Shown here: one piece after another, positions 24,889 to 34,048 of the stretch
Numbering within the stretch: the first letter of the stretch is position 1
How the letters are laid out: each line of letters opens with the position of its first letter
Source of the DNA: Leptospira alexanderi serovar Manhao 3 str. L 60
Lineage (GTDB): Bacteria; Spirochaetota; Leptospiria; Leptospirales; Leptospiraceae
Assembly (NCBI RefSeq): GCF_000243815.2
Contig: NZ_AHMT02000052.1
Span: 131,001-195,000 of the forward strand
Direction of reading: 5' to 3'
Length of the DNA: 64,000 bases
Position numbers and translations under genes: made by a program
Notes under the pieces: model-generated
What the model was told of the DNA's origin: nothing
What the model saw: only the letters and a program-made list of their open reading frames with translations
Database searches by the model: none

Positions 24889-26996
24889 TGCATTTGCTGG
24901 TCCCGCTGCCGAGTTGGAGGAGTCTATTTTCTATATTATCTTTTAAGAATATAGATCAGAAATCCATCTCAAAAACATGGGCGGCCTCTTCGGATATTTC
25001 ATTATGGTTTTCAAAATCTGCTTGGTCTTTATTGGCTATAGCCGTTTGGAAGCGAATACGTTCCGGTCAACAAGAAATTACCTTTTGGTTACCTGACTAT
25101 TTTTGTAATTCTTCTTTATTTTTACTTCGTTCATGGGGAGTGAAATTTGTATTTTATCCGATTCAAAGAAACCGAGAGCCCGATTATAGAGCTTGTAAAG
25201 AATTATTAAAGAGTAATGCGATTGATGTTTTTGTATTAGTTCATTATTTTGGAAAACCAAGTGATTCGAATCGCGCATTTGAATTTTGCAAGGGAAAAAA
25301 CGCAATTCTAATTGAGGATGCCGCTCACGTTCTAAAGCCTATAAAAGGGATCGGTGAAAAAGCGGATTTCGTATTATATAGTCCTCATAAGCATCTTCCT
25401 ATTTCCGACGGAGCGATTTTAATTGTTCGAAACTCCGGTCCTTCGAATGTCTGTTGGGATATACAAGATGAAACTCAAATCAATAGAATTTTGAAAAAAC
25501 ATTACGAACAAACCGGTAATACAAAATTCTTTTCAATCAAATGGCTTTTAAAACGTTTGTTTCAAAAATTGGGATTTCGAAGTCGTAGGAATTTTAATGT
25601 GGAGTTTTTGAATGACGTATCCACGGAGATAGTGTCATATCCTTTTTTCTCTTTACCTGCAAAAAAAATGTTAAATGTATTGGCTTCACGATTGAATGAT
25701 ATAGCAAGGCAAAAGACCCGAATTCAGAAAATTTGGGACGAAATTTTATTAAATCGTTACAAGTTTTATACGGATAAAAGGTCGGAAAATTGGATTCCCT
25801 ATTTGTCGGAATATTGTTTTGACGGGATGATTGATACAGCGAAGTCTATGTTTAAGACTCTATTAAAAGATGGACTCCCAGTTTCAACATGGCCCGATCT
25901 TCCCCCTGAAATACGTGATGAGCCACAGAATCATTTGAATGCGATTGAGTTGAGAAATTCAAGATTATTCTTATCTATACATCCGAGCTTATCAATTAGG
26001 GAAGTAATCGGAGATGAGATCGTTTTACATGATGCTAAAAAAGATTTTCCAAAGTTAAATGTGGAATGGAGTTCGGTTCCTCGCGAAGCATGGGATGAGT
26101 TATTTAAAAAAATAACGAATTCAAATCTTTTACAATCGTGGATATATGGAGAAAGTAAGAAAATTTGTGAAGATTGGAAGGTTCGTCGGGGTATTTTCAC
26201 TTTCGAAAATCAAAAAATTGCAATTGTCCAGATGTTGGAAAAATCCGTTTTAGGAATTTTTAAAGTTTATCGCATCAACAGGGGACCTCTTTTTTTAAGC
26301 GAAGTAGATTCGAATCTCAAAGAATTGGTATTTAAAGAATTAGCAAAATTTGGGAATTTATTAAAAGGTTCTATATTATTTCTTAATCCGGAAGCCGTGT
26401 TAGACGGAAAGTTTTTGGTTTTAATGAAAAAAATCGGATTTTATGAGAACAACTCTCCACCTTGGGTTTCTGCTTTTATTGATCTTACAAAAGATTTAAA
26501 TTTTCTAAGGCAGAATTTGGATTCAAAATGGCGGAACATGCTTACCAATTCCGAAAAAAATGACTTAACTTTAGAAGTTGGTTCGAGCGATTTTTTATTT
26601 CGTTGGATGTTAGATAAATACGATGAGTTGACTTCAACTAAAAATTTTTCGGGAATTTCGAAAAGTATGTTATTGCAAATAAGAGAAGACCAAAGTGAAA
26701 AAGACACTTTCTTAATTTTGAGGGCGATATATCAAAATGAATTCGTTGCTGGAGTATGTATTGCAATTCATGGGTCTTCCGCTACGTATCTAATAGGATG
26801 GAATGGAGATTTAGGTAGAAAATTAAGAGCAAATCATTTTTTATTATGGAATTCTGTTATTCAGCTAAAACAAAAGGGCTACATTAGTTTTGATTTAGGA
26901 GGAATCGATCAAGAAAGAACTCCCGGTATAGCGGAATTCAAGTTGGGCATGAACGGAAACAACTACGAACTTTCGGGAGAGTTTTGGAAAGTATGA
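24888..26996 (+). CDS. Fusion of DegT-like aminotransferase and FemAB/GNAT-like acyltransferase
   Basis: A 702-aa protein with two modules. Residues about 40-390 read as a PLP-dependent DegT-like aminotransferase: KSAWSLLAIAVWKRI, WLPDYFCNSS, LVHYFGKPSDSN, LIEDAAHVLKP and YSPHKHLPISDGAILIV, the last containing the candidate PLP lysine. Residues about 400-702 have a FemAB/GNAT-type fold: LQSWIYGESKK, YRINRGPLFLS, and a final FDLGGIDQERTPGIAEFKLGM that matches the lipid II-aminoacyl transferase signature. It may install an amino group and acylate it, or act on two steps of one amino sugar (inference). It overlaps genes on both sides by 1-4 bases. Confidence 0.75.
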   Translation: MHLLVPLPSWRSLFSILSFKNIDQKSISKTWAASSDISLWFSKSAWSLLAIAVWKRIRSGQQEITFWLPDYFCNSSLFLLRSWGVKFVFYPIQRNREPDYRACKELLKSNAIDVFVLVHYFGKPSDSNRAFEFCKGKNAILIEDAAHVLKPIKGIGEKADFVLYSPHKHLPISDGAILIVRNSGPSNVCWDIQDETQINRILKKHYEQTGNTKFFSIKWLLKRLFQKLGFRSRRNFNVEFLNDVSTEIVSYPFFSLPAKKMLNVLASRLNDIARQKTRIQKIWDEILLNRYKFYTDKRSENWIPYLSEYCFDGMIDTAKSMFKTLLKDGLPVSTWPDLPPEIRDEPQNHLNAIELRNSRLFLSIHPSLSIREVIGDEIVLHDAKKDFPKLNVEWSSVPREAWDELFKKITNSNLLQSWIYGESKKICEDWKVRRGIFTFENQKIAIVQMLEKSVLGIFKVYRINRGPLFLSEVDSNLKELVFKELAKFGNLLKGSILFLNPEAVLDGKFLVLMKKIGFYENNSPPWVSAFIDLTKDLNFLRQNLDSKWRNMLTNSEKNDLTLEVGSSDFLFRWMLDKYDELTSTKNFSGISKSMLLQIREDQSEKDTFLILRAIYQNEFVAGVCIAIHGSSATYLIGWNGDLGRKLRANHFLLWNSVIQLKQKGYISFDLGGIDQERTPGIAEFKLGMNGNNYELSGEFWKV

Positions 26997-29161
26997 AGTT
27001 TGGGTTAGACGCCAATATCGCTTATCCTCCGTTGTCAGTTGTATATTCTGTTTTACTAATTTTGGGCTGCGATCTTTTGGGATTTTATATTCTAAAATTG
27101 TTCGAAAGTAGTTTAGGTCAGATTAAAAATACTTGGATTCGATGGCAAGCGCCTATCATGGGGGCTTTGTTATTAAGCATCTTATTATATCCTTTAGCAC
27201 TATTTGGCCTTACCTCCCGTACTTTTATGAAAAATGCGGCATTTCTTTTTGCAACTTTAGGTTTTATTAATGTGTTGGATTTTTTTAGAAAAGGTGTAAA
27301 AAAGATAAGATCTGCTAGCAATTATAAAAATATTTTAAGTGGTTCGAAACAAAAACTCAATAATGTGGCTCACTCCGATACACAATCGAAACATAAGAAC
27401 CTGTCCCAAAAAAACTCAATGCCACGACTCTCTATGGATCGTCGCGGCAGGGACAGAACCCAGAATGAGCCCCATGGAAAGCGTTCTGTTGAGTTGTTGC
27501 AGCTTGATCTTTCTAATAAAGTGCAATTAAGTTTTGGAACACGCTGTAAACAGAAGATTTTGCTTTTTTTGCTTAAGGATAAATATTCTTTTCTGAAAAG
27601 AACTTTTGGTTTAACCGATGGAAATGAATTTTTAAATCGACTGGCAGTTTTTTTAGTAGTGTGTTACGGGTTTCTTGCTCTTTGTCCTATAACGAATGCT
27701 GATTCGTTGGACTACCATATCGGAGTTGCAATTGAGATTTTAAATCAGGGAAAGATGCCAGTATTGTCTGGTTGGTTTCATGGAAGATTAGCCGGGAGCG
27801 GAGAAGTTTTGAATGCGTTCGGCTTAGCAATTGGAGCGGAACAATTCGGTTCTTTACTTCAGTATTGCGGTCTTTTAAGCATTTATGGGATATTATCATT
27901 GTATTCTTTTACTGAAAGATTCTCTGAAAATGACGGAATATGGAGAAAAATCATTGTAATCGCATTTCTTTCATCTCCGGTTTTGGTTTTTTTGGTAAGT
28001 TCACCGAAACCACAACTGCTTCAGATTGGAATGACCTCGTTTGCCGTAGTATTATTTTTAGAAATTATTTCTAAAACAAAAACTGATAAAAGTAAATTAT
28101 CCATTTTTAATCTTATCTGCCTATTGACTATGTCCGTCACTCAGGCAAAGTTTTCATTTTTTCTATCTGCATTCTTGATCGGCTTTTTTTCTATCTTTTT
28201 ACTGGGTTCTGCCAGATTGTTTTTTTATGGAGTTCTTATAGCTATCTTTTTCTTCGTTTTGATAATTTTTCCTTCCGTATTTTGGAAAATCGAAAATTAC
28301 AATAGCTCCATAGTAAATGCGTTAGTCTCTCCTTTACCCGGTTCATTGCCGGGCGTGGATTTGTTTGAAGTTGCACTTCGTAGCTATCAAGATAGCACAT
28401 TGAGTTTTCCGTTATCATTGATTTTTCCTAATCAACTTGAAGTAGTTACGACGGTTATCGGTGCGGGGTTATTTCTGATGATATTTGTGAAACCTGCTGC
28501 CCCGACATTCTTATTGAATGTAATGATATTTCTTTTTGTTGTATTGGGAAGTTTAATAGGACAAAAAGCTTCCAGGTTTTTTTTGGAACCATTTGTGTGG
28601 ATGTTAATTTCTTTGATCAGTTTCAATTCATTTAGAAAATGGAATATTAGATTTATGAAGGAGGCGGTCAGTACAGGAATTCTTTTACAAGCTTTTGTTA
28701 CTTTATGTATTATAATCGTTGGAATCTATCAGTTACTTCCTGGAATTTTTTCGGTTCCAATGAGAGAAAAAATTATGAATCAATATGCGAACGGATATAG
28801 TTTGATGAAATGGGTAGATTTGGTTTTACCTAAAGACGCGGTTTTGTTGTCTCAGCACAGATCAATTGCACTTTCCCAGAGAAAAACTTTGTCTTTAGAT
28901 TGGACTAGTTTTGTAGACTTTAATTTTGCTGTTGCCAGTCCTTATTTAAAGAAAATAAAAGATGAAAATGTGACACACATCCTAATGTTCGGAGATACGA
29001 CTAAGAATACTCCTTTTTCAGGGTGTATAGGAAATACAATAAGCAAAACTAAAAGTAACCGGGCGAATAGAAATCCGTTTAACCGAAACGACTTTTTTAC
29101 AGCTATGCTCGTTGAATTTCAGTCCAGTAAATTACCAGAGTGTGCGAATTCTATACTGTAA
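26993..29161 (+). CDS. Polytopic membrane protein, possible GT-C type glycosyltransferase, with repeat-derived insertion
   Basis: A 722-aa protein with two N-terminal membrane segments, a hydrophilic stretch (residues about 110-195) and then roughly eight further hydrophobic helices. The loop after the third helix has NADSLDYHIGVA, which resembles the acidic first-loop motif of GT-C membrane glycosyltransferases (inference). Residues about 134-186 (27394-27550) coincide with a dispersed repeat and are rich in Arg/Gln/Asn, unlike the rest. The start ATG 26993 overlaps the previous stop (ATGA). Family not named; the membrane nature is certain, the function is not. Confidence 0.7.
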   Translation: MKFGLDANIAYPPLSVVYSVLLILGCDLLGFYILKLFESSLGQIKNTWIRWQAPIMGALLLSILLYPLALFGLTSRTFMKNAAFLFATLGFINVLDFFRKGVKKIRSASNYKNILSGSKQKLNNVAHSDTQSKHKNLSQKNSMPRLSMDRRGRDRTQNEPHGKRSVELLQLDLSNKVQLSFGTRCKQKILLFLLKDKYSFLKRTFGLTDGNEFLNRLAVFLVVCYGFLALCPITNADSLDYHIGVAIEILNQGKMPVLSGWFHGRLAGSGEVLNAFGLAIGAEQFGSLLQYCGLLSIYGILSLYSFTERFSENDGIWRKIIVIAFLSSPVLVFLVSSPKPQLLQIGMTSFAVVLFLEIISKTKTDKSKLSIFNLICLLTMSVTQAKFSFFLSAFLIGFFSIFLLGSARLFFYGVLIAIFFFVLIIFPSVFWKIENYNSSIVNALVSPLPGSLPGVDLFEVALRSYQDSTLSFPLSLIFPNQLEVVTTVIGAGLFLMIFVKPAAPTFLLNVMIFLFVVLGSLIGQKASRFFLEPFVWMLISLISFNSFRKWNIRFMKEAVSTGILLQAFVTLCIIIVGIYQLLPGIFSVPMREKIMNQYANGYSLMKWVDLVLPKDAVLLSQHRSIALSQRKTLSLDWTSFVDFNFAVASPYLKKIKDENVTHILMFGDTTKNTPFSGCIGNTISKTKSNRANRNPFNRNDFFTAMLVEFQSSKLPECANSIL
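27394..27550. repeat. Dispersed repeat (copy D2) lying in frame inside a membrane-protein gene
   Basis: It begins AAGAACCTGT and ends AGTTTTGGAACACGCTGTAAA, the same ends as repeat D1 at 3469-3590. The last 55 bases align with D1 with clear but imperfect identity. An internal 7-bp inverted repeat CTGTCCC (27401-27407) / GGGACAG (27450-27456) is in the place of the D1 stem. Its translation interrupts the hydrophilic region of the host protein without a stop. Confidence 0.65.
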
Positions 29162-29354
29162 TCCGTAATCATTTTTCTTTTTACAATGGAAATGGGCTTG
29201 TTCTTTTAACAGTTTGAAACATTAAAACAGTGTTTGTAAAGATTCACGCATTTAAAAACTTAAGAATTATCGCCTAACGCGATAAACTTTAAATTTTTCT
29301 TAAAAGTATAAGAAAACTCTAATTCTTTATTAGCTAAAATTTGGAGAATATTAG

Positions 29355-30650
29355 ATGATTATCGGATTTGTTCTTTTTATAATAACGTTTCTTTTGCTAT
29401 ACATACTAAAAGTAAATATTAAAGAATGGAAATTAATCATAGATCATAATTTTCTACTTATGATAGGGTTTATCTATTATTGGTATCTTCCGTTCATTCC
29501 CTATGAAATCGAAGATAGAAATAATGTAGTTTTAAGTATTGATGTTGTTGAATCTTATGAACTTGTAAGTTTGGAAGCGAAAATTTTATACTTAGCGACT
29601 TCCTTACTTTTGATACTTTCGTTTTTGTTAGGTGAAATCATTTATAAAAGGAAGTTTTACAAATGGAATTTATTGAAAAAGCAATATGATTTTTCTAAGA
29701 CGCCCATCAATTTATTTTTTTATGGATTGGTCTTATTCGGCATCATATCTCTTAAATATATGCTTCCGGTTTTGTTTAGAGGATATTCTGCGGTTCCGGA
29801 ATGGCCCTTACAGAGAGGCTGGTTTATTTCTGTAAATGTTTCCTTGGTTGTTTTATTTTGTATCTATGCGTCCAATCGCTCCGATCTTTATCATATTTCT
29901 GAAAAACGAAAAGATATGATAAAGATTTTTTTCAATAAATACTTAATTGTTTCTTTATTGTTTGGATTTTTAATGTATTCCACCGGAAATCGTGGATATT
30001 TTACATTATCGATCATTTCTATGGTTCTGATTTTGGCAAGAATACTGAAAGGTTTTCAGCTTATACCTTCTGTTATTGTTATAAGTGGTTTGGCGATTTT
30101 GAATGCGATTTGGGGGCTGATTCGTGTTCAATATAACGTTACCTTTTTTAAAATTATTCAAAACTTTTTGATGGAGCCTGGGTATGTAGGGATGACTTTG
30201 ATTTCTCATTTAAACAAGAACGAGCTCCATCTTATTGAATTTCCGATTCCTTTATTAAGCAATATCATTGGAATTATTCCTTCCATTCTATTTCCGGAAA
30301 AATTTAAATATATTCAGGCTATATCTGAAATGGGGAATGGCATCAGTGTGTTTCAGGGCACAACACATAGTTATGTTGAGTTGGTGGCGAATTTTGGATT
30401 GATTGGCGCAATGTTTTTTATGTTTTTCTTATCCTTAAGTTTAAACTTTTTAAAAAGAAACGAAAGTTTGTCGGGCATTTATATAGCGATTTGTTCTTTC
30501 CTTCCTTTTTTCTTTTTTAGAGATTTACCAAATACGCTTATTAAATATATACTCGAATTTACCATAATTTTAAGTGTTTTGCTTTATAATTCTAACTTTA
30601 TAATTCTAAAGATCAAAAATAGAATTATTTCTATCAATGAGAAAAATTGA
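29355..30650 (+). CDS. O-antigen polymerase candidate (Wzy-like, oligosaccharide repeat unit polymerase type)
   Basis: The 431-aa protein is almost wholly hydrophobic, with about 11-12 predicted membrane helices and a larger periplasmic-type loop around residues 255-335 (GMTLISHLNKNELH to TTHSYVELVANFG). STGNRGYFTLSIIS recalls the Arg-containing motif of repeat unit polymerases. The late GTTHSYVELVANFGLIG is typical of the Wzy/ligase superfamily. Wzy proteins share little sequence, so the call rests on topology, size and context. A 193-bp gap precedes it and 94 bp follow before the GT4 gene. A second candidate is at 37684-38985. Confidence 0.65.
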   Translation: MIIGFVLFIITFLLLYILKVNIKEWKLIIDHNFLLMIGFIYYWYLPFIPYEIEDRNNVVLSIDVVESYELVSLEAKILYLATSLLLILSFLLGEIIYKRKFYKWNLLKKQYDFSKTPINLFFYGLVLFGIISLKYMLPVLFRGYSAVPEWPLQRGWFISVNVSLVVLFCIYASNRSDLYHISEKRKDMIKIFFNKYLIVSLLFGFLMYSTGNRGYFTLSIISMVLILARILKGFQLIPSVIVISGLAILNAIWGLIRVQYNVTFFKIIQNFLMEPGYVGMTLISHLNKNELHLIEFPIPLLSNIIGIIPSILFPEKFKYIQAISEMGNGISVFQGTTHSYVELVANFGLIGAMFFMFFLSLSLNFLKRNESLSGIYIAICSFLPFFFFRDLPNTLIKYILEFTIILSVLLYNSNFIILKIKNRIISINEKN

Positions 30651-30744
30651 TTTTGGTTTAAATTTAAATAGTTTATAATTATCTTATATACTTAACAATT
30701 TTGACTTTTTGTTTTATTTTTATAAAACTGTTTAAAGTTTGGCG

Positions 30745-31875
30745 ATGATTTTAGGAATTGATGCTTCAAATATTTATAGCGGGGGAGGTGTTGCCCATCT
30801 CGCTGAGCTTTTAAGGGCGGCTAATCCAACTCATTTCGGTTTTGAAAAAGTGATTGTATGGGGTGGAGAAAAAATCCTAGACAAATTAGAAGATCGAAAT
30901 TGGTTAAAAAAGACCCACGAACCTTTTTTGGACAAATCTCTTTTGTGGAGAATTTATTGGCAAAAATTTATACTAAGAAAGAAAATAAAAAACTGTGATC
31001 TATTGTTTATCCCCGGTGGTTATTATTTGGGAAGTTTTAGACCTTTTGTCACTATCAATCAAAATCTTCTACCCTTTGAATGGAGAGAGATGAGACGTTA
31101 TGGACTATCTTGGCAATTGGTTCGAAATATAATTCTTTATTTTTTGCAGTCGACGACTTTTCGAAAGGCGAACGGTATTATTTTTTTGACGAAGTATGCC
31201 AAGGACTCGGTTCAAAAAGTTATTAAAAAATCCTTAAATAAGACTACGATTATACCTCATGGTATTCATCCTAGATTTTCAAAAGAAATTCGAAAACAAA
31301 AGAAAATAGATAAATATACATTCTCAAAACCTATAAAGATTTTATATGTATCAACAATTGATATGTATAAGCATCAATGGAATGTTGCAGAAGCAATTTC
31401 AATATTGCGAGATTTAAAATTTCCAGTTTCAATCGAGTTTATCGGTTCCGCGTACGAACCGAGTTTGAAATTATTGATAAAAAAAATGAATCAATATGAT
31501 CCTGCTGGGAAATACATTTATTATTCAGGTCAAGTTGAACATGAACGACTTCAAAAGAAATATCATTCTGCGGACATCTTTGTTTTTGCTTCTTCATGCG
31601 AGACTTTCGGACAGATCGTAACGGAGGCTATGTCTGCGGGGTTACCCATTGCGTGTTCAAACATGTCATCGATGAAGGAAATATTGTTGGATCATGCTTT
31701 GTATTTTAATCCCGAGGATCCAATGAGTATAGCCGACGCTTTAATGAAACTGATAGAGTCACCGAATTTAAGAGCGAAATTGGCGCAAAGTGCTTATAAA
31801 AGAAGTAAGATCTATGACTGGAAAAAGACTGCACATTCCACTTTTAATTTTTTCCACGATGTTTTAGATGGATAA
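30745..31875 (+). CDS. Family 4 glycosyltransferase
   Basis: A 376-aa GT-B enzyme. The N-terminal domain starts MILGIDASNIYSGGGVAHL with the glycine-rich acceptor loop. The C-terminal domain has ILYVSTIDMYKHQW, YYSGQVEHERLQ and ADIFVFASSCETFGQIVTEAMSAGLP, which is the E-x7-E nucleotide-sugar region. Length is typical. It overlaps the extreme 5' region of the next gene if that gene starts at ATG 31868. ATG 30745 is preferred over TTG 30739. Confidence 0.9.
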   Translation: MILGIDASNIYSGGGVAHLAELLRAANPTHFGFEKVIVWGGEKILDKLEDRNWLKKTHEPFLDKSLLWRIYWQKFILRKKIKNCDLLFIPGGYYLGSFRPFVTINQNLLPFEWREMRRYGLSWQLVRNIILYFLQSTTFRKANGIIFLTKYAKDSVQKVIKKSLNKTTIIPHGIHPRFSKEIRKQKKIDKYTFSKPIKILYVSTIDMYKHQWNVAEAISILRDLKFPVSIEFIGSAYEPSLKLLIKKMNQYDPAGKYIYYSGQVEHERLQKKYHSADIFVFASSCETFGQIVTEAMSAGLPIACSNMSSMKEILLDHALYFNPEDPMSIADALMKLIESPNLRAKLAQSAYKRSKIYDWKKTAHSTFNFFHDVLDG

Positions 31876-31900
31876 TGAACAAGTAATGGAGTTGGATTTA

Positions 31901-32935
31901 ATGTTTAAAAATAAATCTCTTTTAATAACGGGCGGAACGGGCTCTTTTGGAAAAGCAGTTTTAGATCGATTTTTGAATAGTGATATCAGAGAAATTAGGA
32001 TTTTTAGTAGAGACGAGAAAAAACAAGATGATTTAAGAAAGAAATATAATAATTCTAAGCTTAAATTTTTTATCGGAGACGTTAGAGATTTAGATTCGAT
32101 CAGGAACGCTTTTCGAGGGGTTGAATACGTATTTCATGCTGCCGCTTTGAAACAAGTACCTTCTTGTGAATTTTTTCCTTTAGAAGCAGTTAAAACTAAC
32201 GTATTGGGGACTGAAAATGTAATTGAGGCCGCCATTCAGTCTGATGTCAGAAAAGTGGTTTGTTTGAGTACTGACAAAGCAGTTTATCCCATCAATGCAA
32301 TGGGTATATCAAAAGCTATGATGGAAAAAGTCATGGTAGCTAAGTCTAGAAGTATCGAAAAAACAGATATGGTGGTTTGCGGAACTCGGTATGGGAATGT
32401 GATGGCATCTAGAGGGTCTGTGATTCCCCTTTTTATAGAACAAATTAAAAATGACAAACCCATTACTATAACCGATCCGAATATGACACGATTCATGATG
32501 TCCTTAGAAGATGCAGTGGAGCTAGTATTATACGCATTTCAAAACGGAAACAACGGAGATATTTTTGTGCAAAAGGCTCCAGCTGCTACGATTGAAACTT
32601 TATCAAAAGCATTATTAGAATTATTAGATAAGATTCATCATCCTATCGAAATTATAGGCACTCGCCACGGAGAAAAGCTCTATGAGACTCTCCTGAGTCG
32701 CGAAGAAATGGCCAGTGTAGAAGACTTAAAAGATTATTATAGAATTCCACCTGATTTAAGAGATTTAAATTATGGGAAGTTTATTGATCAGGGAGAAAAA
32801 AAGATTTCTCTATTAGAGGATTATAATTCTCATAACACAAAAAGACTGAATTTGGAAGAAATGAAGAAGATGTTGTTAAAGTTACACTTCATTAGGAACG
32901 TAATAGAAGGAAAACCGGCTGAGATAATTGATTAA
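31901..32935 (+). CDS. fnlA: UDP-GlcNAc 4,6-dehydratase/5-epimerase (FnlA/CapE/WbjB type)
   Basis: First enzyme of UDP-L-FucNAc synthesis. The 344-aa protein (from ATG 31901) has LLITGGTGSFGKAVL (residues about 7-21), EYVFHAAALKQVPSCE, VVCLSTDKAVYPINAMGISKAMMEK and CGTRYGNVMASRGSVIP. The catalytic YxxxK tyrosine is replaced by Met (MGISK), as is usual for the CapE/FlaA1 group. ATG 31901 has GGAG nine bases upstream and gives the family start MFKNKSLLITGG; an in-frame ATG at 31868 inside the preceding gene is possible. The next two genes complete the pathway. Confidence 0.9.
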   Translation: MFKNKSLLITGGTGSFGKAVLDRFLNSDIREIRIFSRDEKKQDDLRKKYNNSKLKFFIGDVRDLDSIRNAFRGVEYVFHAAALKQVPSCEFFPLEAVKTNVLGTENVIEAAIQSDVRKVVCLSTDKAVYPINAMGISKAMMEKVMVAKSRSIEKTDMVVCGTRYGNVMASRGSVIPLFIEQIKNDKPITITDPNMTRFMMSLEDAVELVLYAFQNGNNGDIFVQKAPAATIETLSKALLELLDKIHHPIEIIGTRHGEKLYETLLSREEMASVEDLKDYYRIPPDLRDLNYGKFIDQGEKKISLLEDYNSHNTKRLNLEEMKKMLLKLHFIRNVIEGKPAEIID

Positions 32936-32941
32936 ATTATT

Positions 32942-34048
32942 ATGAATGTTTTAGTAACGGGTGCAAACGGTTTTATTGGGAAAAATCTGGCCTATCGATT
33001 GAAGGAAAACAAAGAGTTTAAGATATTTTCTTATGTCAGAGAATCTACGAAGGAGGAATTGTCTCAATGGGTTTCCCAAGCAGATTTTATTTTTCATTTA
33101 GCCGGAGTAAATCGTCCAGAGGAGTTGTTGGAGTTTAAAAAAGTAAATACGGGTTTAACTGAATATATTTGCAATTTATTAAAGAAAGAAAGTAAAAAGA
33201 CTCCTATTCTTTTTTCGTCTTCAATTCAAGCTACACTGGATAACGAGTATGGTAAGAGTAAATTAGAAGCAGAATTCTTACTTAACCGTTTACAGGCAGA
33301 AAATGGAAATCCGGTTTTTATATTTCGTTTACCGAATGTATTTGGGAAATGGTGTCGTCCGAATTACAATTCCGTAGTAGCCACGTTTTGCTATAATATT
33401 ATCAGAGATCTACCCGTCAAAATTAATGATCCAAATACAAGTATTGTTTTAACATATATCGACGATGTGATCGATAAATTTGTTGATGTTTTGAAAAATT
33501 TATCTCGTAGCGTTGATCCTGATGTTATTTCCTATAAAATAACTTTAGACGAACTCTATAAAATATTACAGTCTTTTAAACAAAGTCGTAAGGATTTAAT
33601 AATTCCGAATGTCGGAACAGGTTTAGAACGTGCCTTATACGCAACGTTTACCAGTCATTTGGATACTAAGTCGTTTTCTTATTCCATTCCTCAATACAAA
33701 GACCAAAGGGGAGTTTTTGTGGAAATGCTTAAGACTCAAGACGCGGGTCAGTTTTCTTTTTTTACGGCGCATCCTGGTATAACGCGAGGAGAACATTATC
33801 ATCACAGTAAAATTGAGAAATTTCTTGTCATTATGGGAAGGGCAAAATTTCGTTTTCGGCATATTCTAACAAATGAATATTTTGAGACTTTTACGGAAGG
33901 AGATTCTCCCCAGGTTGTAGAATCTATACCCGGATGGACTCACGATATTACAAATGTCGGCGAAGAGGAAATGGTTGTGATGCTTTGGGCAAGTGAGATT
34001 TTTGATAGGTCTAGACCCGATACGCATTCGTGTAAGATCGATTTATGA
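32942..34048 (+). CDS. fnlB: CapF/FnlB/WbjC type reductase with C-terminal cupin
   Basis: The 368-aa bifunctional protein handles epimerisation and C4 reduction toward UDP-N-acetyl-L-talosamine. The N-terminal SDR domain (residues 1-240) has VLVTGANGFIGKNLA, FIFHLAGVNRPEE and EYGKSKLEAE (YxxxK). The C-terminal cupin has GVFVEMLKTQ, HPGITRGEHYHHSKIEKFLVIMG (metal His cluster) and PGWTHDITNVG. This domain order is diagnostic of CapF. Its ATG follows fnlA by 6 bp, and its stop overlaps the next gene (ATGA). Confidence 0.93.
   Translation: MNVLVTGANGFIGKNLAYRLKENKEFKIFSYVRESTKEELSQWVSQADFIFHLAGVNRPEELLEFKKVNTGLTEYICNLLKKESKKTPILFSSSIQATLDNEYGKSKLEAEFLLNRLQAENGNPVFIFRLPNVFGKWCRPNYNSVVATFCYNIIRDLPVKINDPNTSIVLTYIDDVIDKFVDVLKNLSRSVDPDVISYKITLDELYKILQSFKQSRKDLIIPNVGTGLERALYATFTSHLDTKSFSYSIPQYKDQRGVFVEMLKTQDAGQFSFFTAHPGITRGEHYHHSKIEKFLVIMGRAKFRFRHILTNEYFETFTEGDSPQVVESIPGWTHDITNVGEEEMVVMLWASEIFDRSRPDTHSCKIDL

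Noticed and set aside
31868..31900. Earlier ATG for fnlA
   Set aside because: In frame and possible, but the 31901 ATG has GGAG at good spacing and gives the family-typical N terminus.
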